From the NCBI GenBank assembly GCA_937942875.1, contig CALEBT010000047.1, positions 1-64,000 on the forward strand: a stretch of 64,000 nucleotides of DNA, in the 5' to 3' direction. How positions within the stretch are numbered: position 1 is the first letter of the stretch; each line of letters begins with the position of its first letter. The notes under the pieces were generated by a model. It was not told the DNA's origin. It worked only from the letters and a program-made list of their open reading frames with translations, and ran no database searches. The DNA is from an uncultured Ignavibacterium sp. GTDB lineage: Bacteria; Bacteroidota; Ignavibacteria; Ignavibacteriales; Ignavibacteriaceae. Shown one piece after another: positions 26,128 to 34,754 of the stretch. The translations under genes were made by a program, and so were the position numbers.

Positions 26128-27163
26128 TAAATCAAATACATCTGTCCGTGATACTGCTAATGTTGAATCAGTTTCTGGTTTACGTAAAGCCGCATTATTA
26201 TTTCTAGCTATTGATGTTGAAACAGCTGCATCAATAATGAAATATTTGGATTCAGAGCAAATTGAAAGGATCTCAACCGAAATTGCAAAGATTAAGAATG
26301 TCCCCTCAAAAGTAGTAGATGATATTATAAATGAATTTCACGGAATGGTTATTGCCCGTGAATACGTTCTCGAAGGCGGAATTGAATATGCTCAGATGCT
26401 TTTGGAGAAATCTCTTGGTGTTGCTAAAGCTCAGGAAATTATTGAGAAAGTTAAATCTCTTACTACTATGAAAGGTTTTGATTTTTTAAAGAAAGCTGAT
26501 TCAGCACAGCTAGTAAGTTTTCTAAGCAAAGAACATCCTCAGACAATAGCGTTAATTTTATCTCACTTAAGTCCTGATAAAACTGCGGAAGCTTTAAGGG
26601 AATTACCCTCAGACTTAAGAGCAGACGTTGCATTTAGAATAGCCACACTGGGAAAAGTAGCTCCACATACTCTTAAACAAATTGAAAAAGTCGTAGATGA
26701 ATTAGCCGGAAGTTCTCTTAATCAGACCGTTACAAAAATTGGCGGTACAAAAAGTATAGCAACAATTCTTAACAAAATGAATGTAAAAATGACAAAAGAA
26801 ATTCTGGAAAACTTCGAAATGTGGGATCCAGATGTTACTCAGGATATAAAGCGACAAATGTTCTTGTTTGATGATATTGTAAACATAGCAGACAGAGATA
26901 TTCAGAAAATTCTCAAAGAAGTTGATAGAAAAGATCTTGCTTTATCTCTTAAAATTGCAGATGAAAAATTAAAAGATAAAATATTTAAGAATATGTCTGA
27001 ACGTGCTGCAGATTTATTAAAAGAAGAGCTTCAGTATATGGGTATGGTCAGATTGAAAGAAGTTGAAGCAGCTCAGGCAAAAATAATAGATGTTATCAAG
27101 AATCTCGAAGAAAATGGTGAAATAGCAATAAGTGGTGGAAATAAAGAGGATATGTATGTCTGA
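26114..27163 (+). CDS. fliG: Flagellar motor switch protein FliG
   Basis: A 349-residue protein with the three FliG domains. The N-terminal FliF-binding domain begins after VSGLRKAALLFLAID. The middle domain holds EHPQTIALILSHL (about 134-146) with the EHPQ motif. The C-terminal torque domain (about 245-340) contains the charged helix IADRDIQKILKEVDRKDLALSLK that faces the stator. It transmits torque and switches rotation. ATG at 26114 or 26120 are both possible. The gene also starts inside fliF, as is common for coupled fliF-fliG. Confidence 0.97.
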   Translation: MKMNNKSNTSVRDTANVESVSGLRKAALLFLAIDVETAASIMKYLDSEQIERISTEIAKIKNVPSKVVDDIINEFHGMVIAREYVLEGGIEYAQMLLEKSLGVAKAQEIIEKVKSLTTMKGFDFLKKADSAQLVSFLSKEHPQTIALILSHLSPDKTAEALRELPSDLRADVAFRIATLGKVAPHTLKQIEKVVDELAGSSLNQTVTKIGGTKSIATILNKMNVKMTKEILENFEMWDPDVTQDIKRQMFLFDDIVNIADRDIQKILKEVDRKDLALSLKIADEKLKDKIFKNMSERAADLLKEELQYMGMVRLKEVEAAQAKIIDVIKNLEENGEIAISGGNKEDMYV

Positions 27164-27794
27164 GAAAATTGTTCTAAAGAGTTCATCAAGTAGAATTAAG
27201 GGAGTTAAACTTAATGAGATTTTTGACCTGACTGAGGTTGTTAATGAGTCAGAGGATCAGAATAAAAAAATTGAAATCGAGCTTCATAATCATTTTATTA
27301 AAGGATTTAATGAAGGGCAGAAAGAAGCATTGAATCGCCTTCAAAAAGAATATTCAGAAAAATTAAGAGAAGCATATTCTGTTATTGATTCTGTTACCTC
27401 AAAAATTGATACACAGATTAAAGAACAAGTCCAAAAGATTAATGAATTTGTCCTCCAATTATCTTTTCAAATAGCTGAAAAAATTATTCGTCGGGAAATT
27501 GATAAAGATTCTCCGGTGTTAAAAATTGTTGGCGAATCATTAAAAAAGCTGACTTCAGCAAATGAAGTCACTATTAAGTTAAATCCAACTGATCTCAAAT
27601 TAGTAGAATCTCATTTATCTATTATAAACAGAAAAATTAATTCTGGAAATATTCGATTAGAAGCTGATGAGAGAATTGAAAAGGGCGGATGTCTTATAGA
27701 AACTGAAATTGGTAATTCAGATGGAAGAATTTCATCACAAATTGAAAATATAAAACGTCAGATAGAAACTTATTTTGAGGATAATAATGCTTGA
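27156..27794 (+). CDS. fliH: Flagellar export ATPase regulator FliH
   Basis: A 212-residue protein from ATG 27156, eight bases before the fliG stop and preceded by AGAGGA; an in-frame GTG at 27132 is less likely. The middle is a long charged coiled coil (about 50-100). The C-terminal domain contains LSFQIAEKIIRREID (about 112-126) and EADERIEKGGCLIETEIGNSDGRI (about 177-200), both conserved in FliH/YscL. It binds and restrains FliI and docks it to the C ring. Confidence 0.92.
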   Translation: MSEKIVLKSSSSRIKGVKLNEIFDLTEVVNESEDQNKKIEIELHNHFIKGFNEGQKEALNRLQKEYSEKLREAYSVIDSVTSKIDTQIKEQVQKINEFVLQLSFQIAEKIIRREIDKDSPVLKIVGESLKKLTSANEVTIKLNPTDLKLVESHLSIINRKINSGNIRLEADERIEKGGCLIETEIGNSDGRISSQIENIKRQIETYFEDNNA

Positions 27795-29103
27795 TAATCT
27801 TTTCCCAAAATATGTTTCAATAATTCAAAATGCTGATACAATAAAACTTAGCGGTAAAGTTACCGATGTAATTGGATTGATTATCGTTTCAGTAGGTCCG
27901 AACGTGTCTTTGGGAGAGACTTGCAAAATAATTGATAAAGATGGCAACCTTGTTTGCAGAACTGAAGTAGTTGGTTTTAAGGATGGAAAAGTCTTATCAA
28001 TTGCTTTGGATGATGTTCATAACATTGCGCCCAAATCTGAAATTATTGCAGAAGGCAAACCTTTTTCAATTGGAGTAGGAAAAGAACTATTAGGAAGAGT
28101 AATTGATGGATTAGGATTGCCAATAGATGGAAAAGGAGACATTAAGTATAGTTCCTTCCGTTCTATTCACAGACAGCCTCCTTCGCCTCTGCAAAGAAAG
28201 AGAATTGATACTCCGCTTCAAACAGGGGTAAGATCTATTGATGGTCTATTGACGATTGGTAAAGGACAAAGAGTTGGAATTTTTGCAGGCAGTGGAATTG
28301 GCAAAAGTGTCTTACTGGGAATGATAGCAAGAAACACTAATGCAGATGTAAATGTTATTGCTCTTGTTGGTGAAAGAGGCAGAGAAGTTAGAGAATTTAT
28401 TGAAAGAGATTTAGGTGAAGAAGGATTAAAAAGATCTATTGTAATTGTTGCAACAAGTGATAAATCCGCTTTGTTGAGAATAAAAGGAGCGTTTCTTGCT
28501 ACAACTATTGCTGAATATTTCCGTGATCTTGGAATGGATGTATTATTGATGATGGATTCAGTAACCCGTTTTGCTATGGCTCAAAGGGAAATCGGTCTTG
28601 CAATCGGTGAACCGCCAACTACAAAAGGTTATACTCCAAGTGTTTTCGCTCTTCTTCCAAAATTATTAGAAAGGGCTGGAACTTCTAAACTTGGATCAAT
28701 CACAGGTTTATATACAGTACTTGTAGATGGTGATGATATGACTGAGCCTATAGCGGATTCTGTCAGGTCTATTTTAGATGGACATATTGTTTTATCAAGA
28801 AAATTAGCTAACAGTGGTATTTATCCCGCAATTGATTCATTACAAAGTATCAGCAGGGTGATGCCAGATATTGTTTCAAAAGAGCATAGAGACCGGGTAA
28901 GAATTTTTAATGAAATTTTAGCAACATATAAAGAAGCAGAAGATCTAATTAATATTGGAGCTTATGTAAAAGGCAGTAATCCTCAGATTGATCATTCATT
29001 ATCAAAAATCGGTCAGCTTAAATCTTTCATTAAGCAGGATATGTTTGAGAAAACAGATTTAAGATCAACAATAGAAAGACTAAATAACATAATTCAATTG
29101 TGA
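27787..29103 (+). CDS. fliI: Flagellum-specific export ATPase FliI
   Basis: A 438-residue F1-beta-like ATPase starting at ATG 27787 (GAGG upstream, inside the end of fliH). Walker A is GSGIGKS (168-174). Walker B contains Asp257 in VLLMMDSVTR. PSPLQRKRIDTPLQTGVRSIDGLLTIGKGQRVGIF precedes the P-loop as in all FliI/SctN enzymes. It hydrolyses ATP to promote export of flagellar proteins and acts in a complex with FliH and FliJ, encoded on either side. Confidence 0.97.
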   Translation: MLDNLFPKYVSIIQNADTIKLSGKVTDVIGLIIVSVGPNVSLGETCKIIDKDGNLVCRTEVVGFKDGKVLSIALDDVHNIAPKSEIIAEGKPFSIGVGKELLGRVIDGLGLPIDGKGDIKYSSFRSIHRQPPSPLQRKRIDTPLQTGVRSIDGLLTIGKGQRVGIFAGSGIGKSVLLGMIARNTNADVNVIALVGERGREVREFIERDLGEEGLKRSIVIVATSDKSALLRIKGAFLATTIAEYFRDLGMDVLLMMDSVTRFAMAQREIGLAIGEPPTTKGYTPSVFALLPKLLERAGTSKLGSITGLYTVLVDGDDMTEPIADSVRSILDGHIVLSRKLANSGIYPAIDSLQSISRVMPDIVSKEHRDRVRIFNEILATYKEAEDLINIGAYVKGSNPQIDHSLSKIGQLKSFIKQDMFEKTDLRSTIERLNNIIQL

Positions 29104-29546
29104 GTTTTAATATGTCAAAATTCAAATTCAAATTAGAACCGATTAAAAAAGTAAAAGAAAATCTCGAGTCGAAAGTGAAAAGAGAAATTGCTCAGTTCAA
29201 TTCAAAGATTAATGATAAAAATTCTGAAAGAGAAAAATTAATCCAGGAACTGGATTCAATCAGAAATTATAATCTCCAAAGAATAAGCTCTTTTGAAATG
29301 CAGTTTATACAGAATTATAAAATCACTTTAATATCCAAGATAAAAGATATCGAAAAAGAAATGATTGAACTTGAAAAACAGAAAGAAAATAAAATTAAAC
29401 AACTTCAGATATACGCTAAAGAAAGAAAAATAATAGAACAATACGAAGAACTAAAAAAAACTGAATTCGAAAAAGAATTGAACAAACTTGAAATGAAAGT
29501 ATTTGACGAATTAGCTATTCAAAACTTTATGAGAGAACGATTATGA
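29100..29546 (+). CDS. fliJ: Flagellar export protein FliJ
   Basis: A 148-residue, almost wholly coiled-coil protein. KFKFKLEPIKKVKENLESKVKREIAQ (about 7-32) is the usual FliJ opening (FxLxxLLxxRxxxE). Charged heptads follow to the end. FliJ inserts into the FliI hexamer like a gamma subunit. I list the GTG at 29100, which overlaps the fliI TGA; an ATG at 29112 four codons later is an equally good start. Confidence 0.88.
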   Translation: MSFNMSKFKFKLEPIKKVKENLESKVKREIAQFNSKINDKNSEREKLIQELDSIRNYNLQRISSFEMQFIQNYKITLISKIKDIEKEMIELEKQKENKIKQLQIYAKERKIIEQYEELKKTEFEKELNKLEMKVFDELAIQNFMRERL

Positions 29547-30100
29547 AAAAAGTAATGCTGATAATACCATTTGTATTCACTTTTCTTTTTGTCACGGGGA
29601 TATTGGTTTATTTGAATACTATTTATAACAACATATTCCATTTCGATTTTTCTCCAAAATCAGAAAATCAGATAGACTCTGTAATGGATTCACTTTTGGT
29701 CAAAGATGCAACAAAAACCGATAATACCAAATCAGAAATTGAATTGGCTTCTAATCAAGAAAAAAAAATTGATACAATCAATATCACTAATAATTCTGAT
29801 CAATTAAAGCAGTCAATTACTGATTCTAAGAATGAGAACTCATCAAATTTTGATGAGCAAAAATCATTACCGAAAAATTTTGTTGAAAAAACAAATAAAG
29901 ATTCAGCTTACACTGCTTGGTTAAAAAAGACTGTTAAATTAATTGAAAATTTATCTCCTGCTCAGGCTTCTAAACTATTGAAAAATTATTCCGATAATCA
30001 AGCGAGAGATATTATTTACACAATGAAACAGAAACAAGCAGCTAAAATCATTTCGTACTTAGAACCAGAGTATGTACACAAATTAACAAGGTTTCAATAA
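29543..30100 (+). CDS. MotE-like/MgtE N-terminal-domain membrane protein
   Basis: A 185-residue bitopic protein: transmembrane helix at about 5-27, a 100-residue low-complexity linker rich in N, S, D and K, then a C-terminal helical domain (about 135-185) with the repeated pattern LSPAQASKLLKNYSDNQARDIIYTMKQKQAAKIISYLEP. That pattern is the MgtE N-terminal/FliG-like fold of flagellar chaperone MotE, which in other bacteria protects MotC. No MotC is present here. The position between fliJ and fliK is typical for this protein. Its exact partner is unknown. Confidence 0.8.
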   Translation: MKKVMLIIPFVFTFLFVTGILVYLNTIYNNIFHFDFSPKSENQIDSVMDSLLVKDATKTDNTKSEIELASNQEKKIDTINITNNSDQLKQSITDSKNENSSNFDEQKSLPKNFVEKTNKDSAYTAWLKKTVKLIENLSPAQASKLLKNYSDNQARDIIYTMKQKQAAKIISYLEPEYVHKLTRFQ

Positions 30101-33100
30101 TGTTAATCAATACACTTTTTTTGTCAAAACCATTGCCTGAATCTGATTATCTGAGTAAATCAGAAAGTTCAGATAAAATGTTTGGATTCCTTTTTTCAGA
30201 AATTATGAATGTCGATAAACAATCTGAAAAACTGAAATTAGTTCCGGAACATATAGGAGGAAATCTTATTGACTATAAAAGTGTTTTCATTAATTACAAT
30301 TTCGAATCAAATGTTATCATATCGCCCCCAGAGAACAAAGAAACCAAAGATCCCATTATCTGTCTTTCAAAATTGTTTTTAGAAGAAAACCTTGATAATC
30401 AAAAAATAAATGAAGCTGAAAAGATAATCTATTCTCCACAGCAATTTGTAAGCAGTTTTACCCAGTTAATAAAATCCCTCGTTGAAAACAATCCATTATC
30501 TGAAAATGTAGAATTAAAACTTTTCTCAAAGAATTTCATCTTATCTCAAAATGTAGATAATAATGTACAGAATATTGAAAAATTCCTCTCTGAAATAATT
30601 GAAAATGAATCATCTTTCTCATTGACATTAAGTGCTTCTGGTAAACAGATATTATTTGAAGTTTTTTCTCAGGTAGTTCCATCAATATTAACTAAAGAAA
30701 CTTTGGATGTTCATAATACAGATTATATTGAAACCGAAATTACTTCTTTGAAAGACAAACCGCTTAATCAAATATTATCTAATAATAACAGCCATATGAA
30801 TGAGCCTTTATCAGATAGCATATTTGCATCCACCGGAGAAAAATTAAACACTGAATCAGAGAAGGAATCTTTATTGCACAAAGATGATCAGATTATATCA
30901 GTTAAAGAGGATTCGAGCGTCTTTCGAAATAAAAAATCAATTGAAGCATTCACTTCTGAAAAAACAAATGGAAATTTAGAAATAGATTGGCAACTGAGAA
31001 GTAACTTTAATAAAGTCCATAATACAGAGATTACTAATTCTTTATTAGAAGGAAATCAGGAAGAAAAATTAAATAATACAGACTTAAACAAGAGCCTATT
31101 TTCAGAAAACTCAGCAATAAAGAATAACGATGAAAAAAACTCATTTAATATTTTACCTTCCGTCAACAAAAATGGTCAGAGATCCACTATTGAACTAATT
31201 GATAACTCACAGAAGCAACCAAATTCATTATTAAATGTCACAACAAAGAATGAAGGTTTAATTTCAAATAATTCTTCTGAAAATCCTCAAATAAAAATTA
31301 TTATTCAAAGCGATAACCAGAATCAAGTTTCATCAAATACTAATGTTAATTCTGAAACAATATCAAAGATTTCGGCAATTCTTGAAGAAAATAAAGGACA
31401 AAAGCAGTCCGTTTTGAGTGCAAAAATAACAACTAACTCACAGTCTCCACAGAATAAAAATAATGGCGTTAATAGTGAGCAATTCTTTCAGGATAATCTA
31501 ATTTCTGACAGGCAAGTTCAAAATCTATTTAGGTCAATTTCATTAAACAAGCAGACTGTTCAAAGGGAATTATCTTCGGTTAATAGTGTAAAATCGCAAA
31601 TAATCAATGAACAAAGTCCAGCATTAAATCTCACAGATGAAAATGTTCAGATAATTACTCAAAATAATTCAGTCAAAAATTTTAATAAGGATTTGTCGGT
31701 AAAACTAAATCAATTTCCAGAAAATGAAGTGGACTTAAATTCTGAATTAAAGGTATCAAATGGAGTTGTTTCTGAAAAATCGATCTCAGATAACTTAAAA
31801 ACTATGACACCAACTAATGTTGAAAATCCTGTACATAACACTGGTGTAAAAAAGTCTGATAATATTTTAATAAATAGAGAACAAGATTATTCGATAAATA
31901 CAAATCCTTCATTTCGTGAGAATAATAAAGTATTTACAAAAGATTTTACAGACATTAAAATCGATATTCCAGATGACGAAAGCCAAATCATTAATAACAA
32001 TTCAATTAATAAAAATATTGTATTAAATACTTCATCAAGCAGCACAGAAATTAGAAAAGAAATAGCTAATGAACCTTCGATTGGGAAAGTTACCTTTGCA
32101 GAGGGAAAGAATCCTGAATTTTTCAGTTTTAATAAACAAGGGAAAGACATAAAAGTAGTTGATAGTAAGGAAATTAATTCTAATAACTCAATTGAAACAC
32201 TTGAAAACGAAGAAGTTTCAAAAATCAACTTAGATGTTCGAGATTCTCAGAACGACGTTAAGTCTGAACAAAAAACTAATAATGAATTAGCTTCATTAAG
32301 TAATAAATCAGAAAATCAAAAGTCAAATTCGATTTCAGCAAACAACAATAAGCAAACTGTTTCAAACAATTCACTTGAAACATTTAATAATGAAGGAAAA
32401 TCGGCAAGTAGCTTAAGTGTCAAAGAATCTCAGAAACATTCTGAATCAGAATTGAAATTAGTAAATAATAATAGCCTGAAAGCTGAAGTAAATTCCGCTG
32501 AAGAAAAGGTATCTTCCAATACTGTTCATCAAGTTCAAAATTCATTCATAAAAAAATCTAAAAATATTTCATCATCTGAACCAGTATTAGATTCACATCA
32601 AAGTAACTCTTCAGATAAATCAAATGAAAACAGAGAAATCAAACCATACAGTTTAACAAATTTACAAGAAGAAGTATCAGAAAGATCGGATGTCAATCTT
32701 AAAAAAATTCAAAAAGATTATTCTTCACCGAATAATGTTTTTAGAGTTGTGATTGAAAAACCTGCAAAGGGTATTGTGGGAAGAAGCTCTGAATTTGTAC
32801 AGGAAGAAAAGTCAAATACAGAAAATCCAAAATTTAATTCTGAAGTTCCAAAGGAAGTTAAAATAAATGAAGAAATTGTAAGGACTTCAGATAAAGAAAC
32901 TCCTCACATTGAAACTAAAACTGATTTTAATAGTCATCAGGAAGATAGCACGAAGAACACAAACCAGAACATTACAAATATGACGTATAAGGAAAGTAAT
33001 TTCTCTAAACATTATGAAGAATCTTCTATTGATTTTAGAAATATTATCCCTGGATTTGAAAAGAAAGTTTCACCTGCATCTTCAAGAAATATTAATGAGG

Positions 33101-33573
33101 TGCATATAAATTCAAACAAATTTGATTTTAACAAATTTTTTGAATCCAAATCGTTAGAAAACTTTGTCCGAATAATTAATGAAAATAATCTGAATTATCG
33201 TGCAGAATTAAACAATTTAGGTAGGAATAGTAACTTTATCGAACTGAAACTTTATCCGGAGGAATTGGGTCGAGTTAAAATTCTGATTGATAACTCTGAT
33301 AATATAGTTTCCGCCAAAATTGAAGTTCAATCGGAACAAGCTAAGAATATTATAATTTCAAATTTACCTCAGTTAAAAGAGTCTCTTAAACAAGAGGGAT
33401 TGAATAGCCAGAATATTAATGTTTACCTTGGAACCGAAGATCAGAAAGGTCAGCATAGTGCTAATCAAAAACGCCAGAACGGAAATAGCAAAGTAATGTA
33501 TGATGCTGAAGAAAAATCTGAAGAAGTTAAAATTAAAAATTTAGGTTATAACACAATAGAATATTTAGCATAG
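30100..33573 (+). CDS. fliK: Hook-length control protein FliK, exceptionally long
   Basis: A 1157-residue protein. Residues 1046-1115 form the conserved Flg_hook domain (FIELKLYPEELGRVKILID... then LPQLKESLKQEGLNSQNINVYLG), which contacts FlhB and switches export specificity. The preceding 900 or so residues are low-complexity, rich in N, S, E, K and Q, and probably disordered. This is nearly three times the Salmonella protein (405 aa). A 61-residue tandem duplication is visible: 694-754 and 755-815 both start SNNS[IL]ET. The gene starts at the last base of the MotE-like gene and is followed by flgD. Confidence 0.93.
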   Translation: MLINTLFLSKPLPESDYLSKSESSDKMFGFLFSEIMNVDKQSEKLKLVPEHIGGNLIDYKSVFINYNFESNVIISPPENKETKDPIICLSKLFLEENLDNQKINEAEKIIYSPQQFVSSFTQLIKSLVENNPLSENVELKLFSKNFILSQNVDNNVQNIEKFLSEIIENESSFSLTLSASGKQILFEVFSQVVPSILTKETLDVHNTDYIETEITSLKDKPLNQILSNNNSHMNEPLSDSIFASTGEKLNTESEKESLLHKDDQIISVKEDSSVFRNKKSIEAFTSEKTNGNLEIDWQLRSNFNKVHNTEITNSLLEGNQEEKLNNTDLNKSLFSENSAIKNNDEKNSFNILPSVNKNGQRSTIELIDNSQKQPNSLLNVTTKNEGLISNNSSENPQIKIIIQSDNQNQVSSNTNVNSETISKISAILEENKGQKQSVLSAKITTNSQSPQNKNNGVNSEQFFQDNLISDRQVQNLFRSISLNKQTVQRELSSVNSVKSQIINEQSPALNLTDENVQIITQNNSVKNFNKDLSVKLNQFPENEVDLNSELKVSNGVVSEKSISDNLKTMTPTNVENPVHNTGVKKSDNILINREQDYSINTNPSFRENNKVFTKDFTDIKIDIPDDESQIINNNSINKNIVLNTSSSSTEIRKEIANEPSIGKVTFAEGKNPEFFSFNKQGKDIKVVDSKEINSNNSIETLENEEVSKINLDVRDSQNDVKSEQKTNNELASLSNKSENQKSNSISANNNKQTVSNNSLETFNNEGKSASSLSVKESQKHSESELKLVNNNSLKAEVNSAEEKVSSNTVHQVQNSFIKKSKNISSSEPVLDSHQSNSSDKSNENREIKPYSLTNLQEEVSERSDVNLKKIQKDYSSPNNVFRVVIEKPAKGIVGRSSEFVQEEKSNTENPKFNSEVPKEVKINEEIVRTSDKETPHIETKTDFNSHQEDSTKNTNQNITNMTYKESNFSKHYEESSIDFRNIIPGFEKKVSPASSRNINEVHINSNKFDFNKFFESKSLENFVRIINENNLNYRAELNNLGRNSNFIELKLYPEELGRVKILIDNSDNIVSAKIEVQSEQAKNIIISNLPQLKESLKQEGLNSQNINVYLGTEDQKGQHSANQKRQNGNSKVMYDAEEKSEEVKIKNLGYNTIEYLA
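32179..32544 (+). repeat. Degenerate 183-bp tandem duplication inside fliK
   Basis: Codons 694-754 and 755-815 of fliK align without gaps at their starts: SNNSIETLENEEVSKINLDV against SNNSLETFNNEGKSASSLSV, followed by RDSQNDVKSEQK against KESQKHSESELK. The copies are adjacent and exactly 61 codons long, but they have diverged at the nucleotide level. It suggests that the ruler region grew by duplication. Confidence 0.7.
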
Positions 33574-33582
33574 GAGAAAAAT

Positions 33583-34254
33583 ATGTTAACAGGAAGTTTA
33601 AGTGGATATGGTGCAGTAAATGGTAATCCGAAGAATAAAAACAATGTTATGGGAAAGGATGATTTCCTCAAGTTAATGTTGACTCAAATGAGGAATCAGG
33701 ATCCAATGAATCCAATGGAATCTTCGGAGTTTGCAGCACAACTTGCACAATTTACTTCCGTTGAACAATTGATGAACCTGAATGAAGCAATGAAGATAAG
33801 CCTTGATGCAAATTATATGCTTTCACAATCCATTAATAATACCCTTGCTGCTACTTTAATTGGGAAAGAAGCAAAACTGGATACAGCAGAATTCAGATAT
33901 ACCGGGCAAGATGAACAAACCTTAGGATATAATTTAAGTACAAATGCAAAATCTGTAACAATAAAAATATACAATGAAAGTGGTGCATTAGTCAGAACTA
34001 TAGAAAATGTTTCTGGAAATGCGGGCGACAATAAACTTTCCTGGGATTTCACCGATAATAATGGTGACAAAGTTTCTAATGGTAAATACAGATTTGAAGT
34101 TACAGCGACAGATTATAATGGAAATGCAATCAATGTAAATAGCTTCTTATTTGGAAAGATTGATGGTGTGAAATTTACTGATTCAGGCACTAAACTTATT
34201 GTAAATGGCGTCGAATATAACTTAGCAGACATAACTGAAATATTAAATCCATAA
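33583..34254 (+). CDS. flgD: Hook capping/assembly protein FlgD
   Basis: A 223-residue protein. The N-terminal FlgD motif MGKDDFLKLMLTQMRNQDPMNPMES (about 23-47, first residues KDDFLKL) is followed by FAAQLAQFTSVEQLMNLNEAM. A Tudor/FlgD-Ig-like C-terminal half (about 90-215) contains VTIKIYNESGALVRTIENVSGNAGDNKLSWDFTDNNG, a FlgD Ig-like strand pattern. It caps the growing hook. It lies between fliK and the hook gene, with AGGAG upstream of its ATG. Confidence 0.95.
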   Translation: MLTGSLSGYGAVNGNPKNKNNVMGKDDFLKLMLTQMRNQDPMNPMESSEFAAQLAQFTSVEQLMNLNEAMKISLDANYMLSQSINNTLAATLIGKEAKLDTAEFRYTGQDEQTLGYNLSTNAKSVTIKIYNESGALVRTIENVSGNAGDNKLSWDFTDNNGDKVSNGKYRFEVTATDYNGNAINVNSFLFGKIDGVKFTDSGTKLIVNGVEYNLADITEILNP

Positions 34255-34269
34255 AACGGAGGTAAATAA

Positions 34270-34641
34270 ATGTATGAGATAAATGGAATACAAGTACCCT
34301 TCCTTCCGATAAATAACTTTGAGGGAAATCGGGTACATAACCGTGGATCTTCTGAAAGCTTTGAGTCGATCTTTCAACAAGAGCTTGAAAGAGTTAAGTT
34401 TTCTCAGCACGCCGTTAGAAGACTTGAAGAGAGACAAATCAAACTAAGTGATGAAGACTTGACGAAAATTAACGAAGCAGTTGAAAAAGCTGAACAAAAA
34501 GGCTCACGTGATTCTTTAGTAATGATGAACTCAACAGCATTTATCGTTAATATCCCAAATCGAACAATAATTACTGCTTTGCCAATTGAAAGCAGCAGTG
34601 AAAATGTGTTCACAAATATTGATTCTGTAGTTTTTGCTTAA
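34270..34641 (+). CDS. TIGR02530-family flagellar operon protein
   Basis: A 123-residue soluble protein. KFSQHAVRRLEERQIKLSDEDLTKINEAVEKAEQKGSRDSLVMMNSTAFIVNIPNRTIITAL (about 42-103) is the recognisable core of a family encoded between flgD and flgE in many flagellated bacteria, annotated only as flagellar operon protein. Its molecular role is not established as far as I know. A GGAGG ribosome-binding site (34259-34263) precedes the ATG. A GC-rich double hairpin follows before flgE. Confidence 0.85.
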   Translation: MYEINGIQVPFLPINNFEGNRVHNRGSSESFESIFQQELERVKFSQHAVRRLEERQIKLSDEDLTKINEAVEKAEQKGSRDSLVMMNSTAFIVNIPNRTIITALPIESSSENVFTNIDSVVFA

Positions 34642-34660
34642 TAAGTAAATAATTAACAAT

Positions 34661-34711
34661 GGGCGGGACCTTTCGAGGACGCCCGGTCCGACCGACTGAC
34701 TGAAGTCGGAC
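34661..34711 (+). repeat. GC-rich double hairpin between TIGR02530 gene and flgE
   Basis: Fifty bases of about 65% GC sit in DNA that is otherwise about one-third GC. Hairpin 1: GGGCG (34661-34665) pairs with CGCCC (34680-34684), enclosing CCT-TTCG-AGG (34669-34678), a UUCG tetraloop. Hairpin 2: GTCCGAC (34686-34692) pairs with GTCGGAC (34705-34711), 12-nt loop. No T-run follows, so it is not an ordinary terminator. It could be a mobile palindromic repeat, or an mRNA-processing or stability element ahead of the highly expressed hook gene. Confidence 0.7.
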
Positions 34712-34754
34712 ATAAATTTAACAAATAATAGTAATTAAATTTTAGGAGGTCATT

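Noticed and set aside
31887..32228. Antisense open frame inside fliK
   Set aside because: The Asn/Ser/Glu-rich low-complexity codons of fliK leave long antisense frames open by chance; no start context was seen.
34661..34711. Reading the GC-rich hairpins as a Rho-independent terminator
   Set aside because: No uridine tract follows either stem, and flgE downstream has only a strong ribosome-binding site with no clear promoter, so transcription should pass through.
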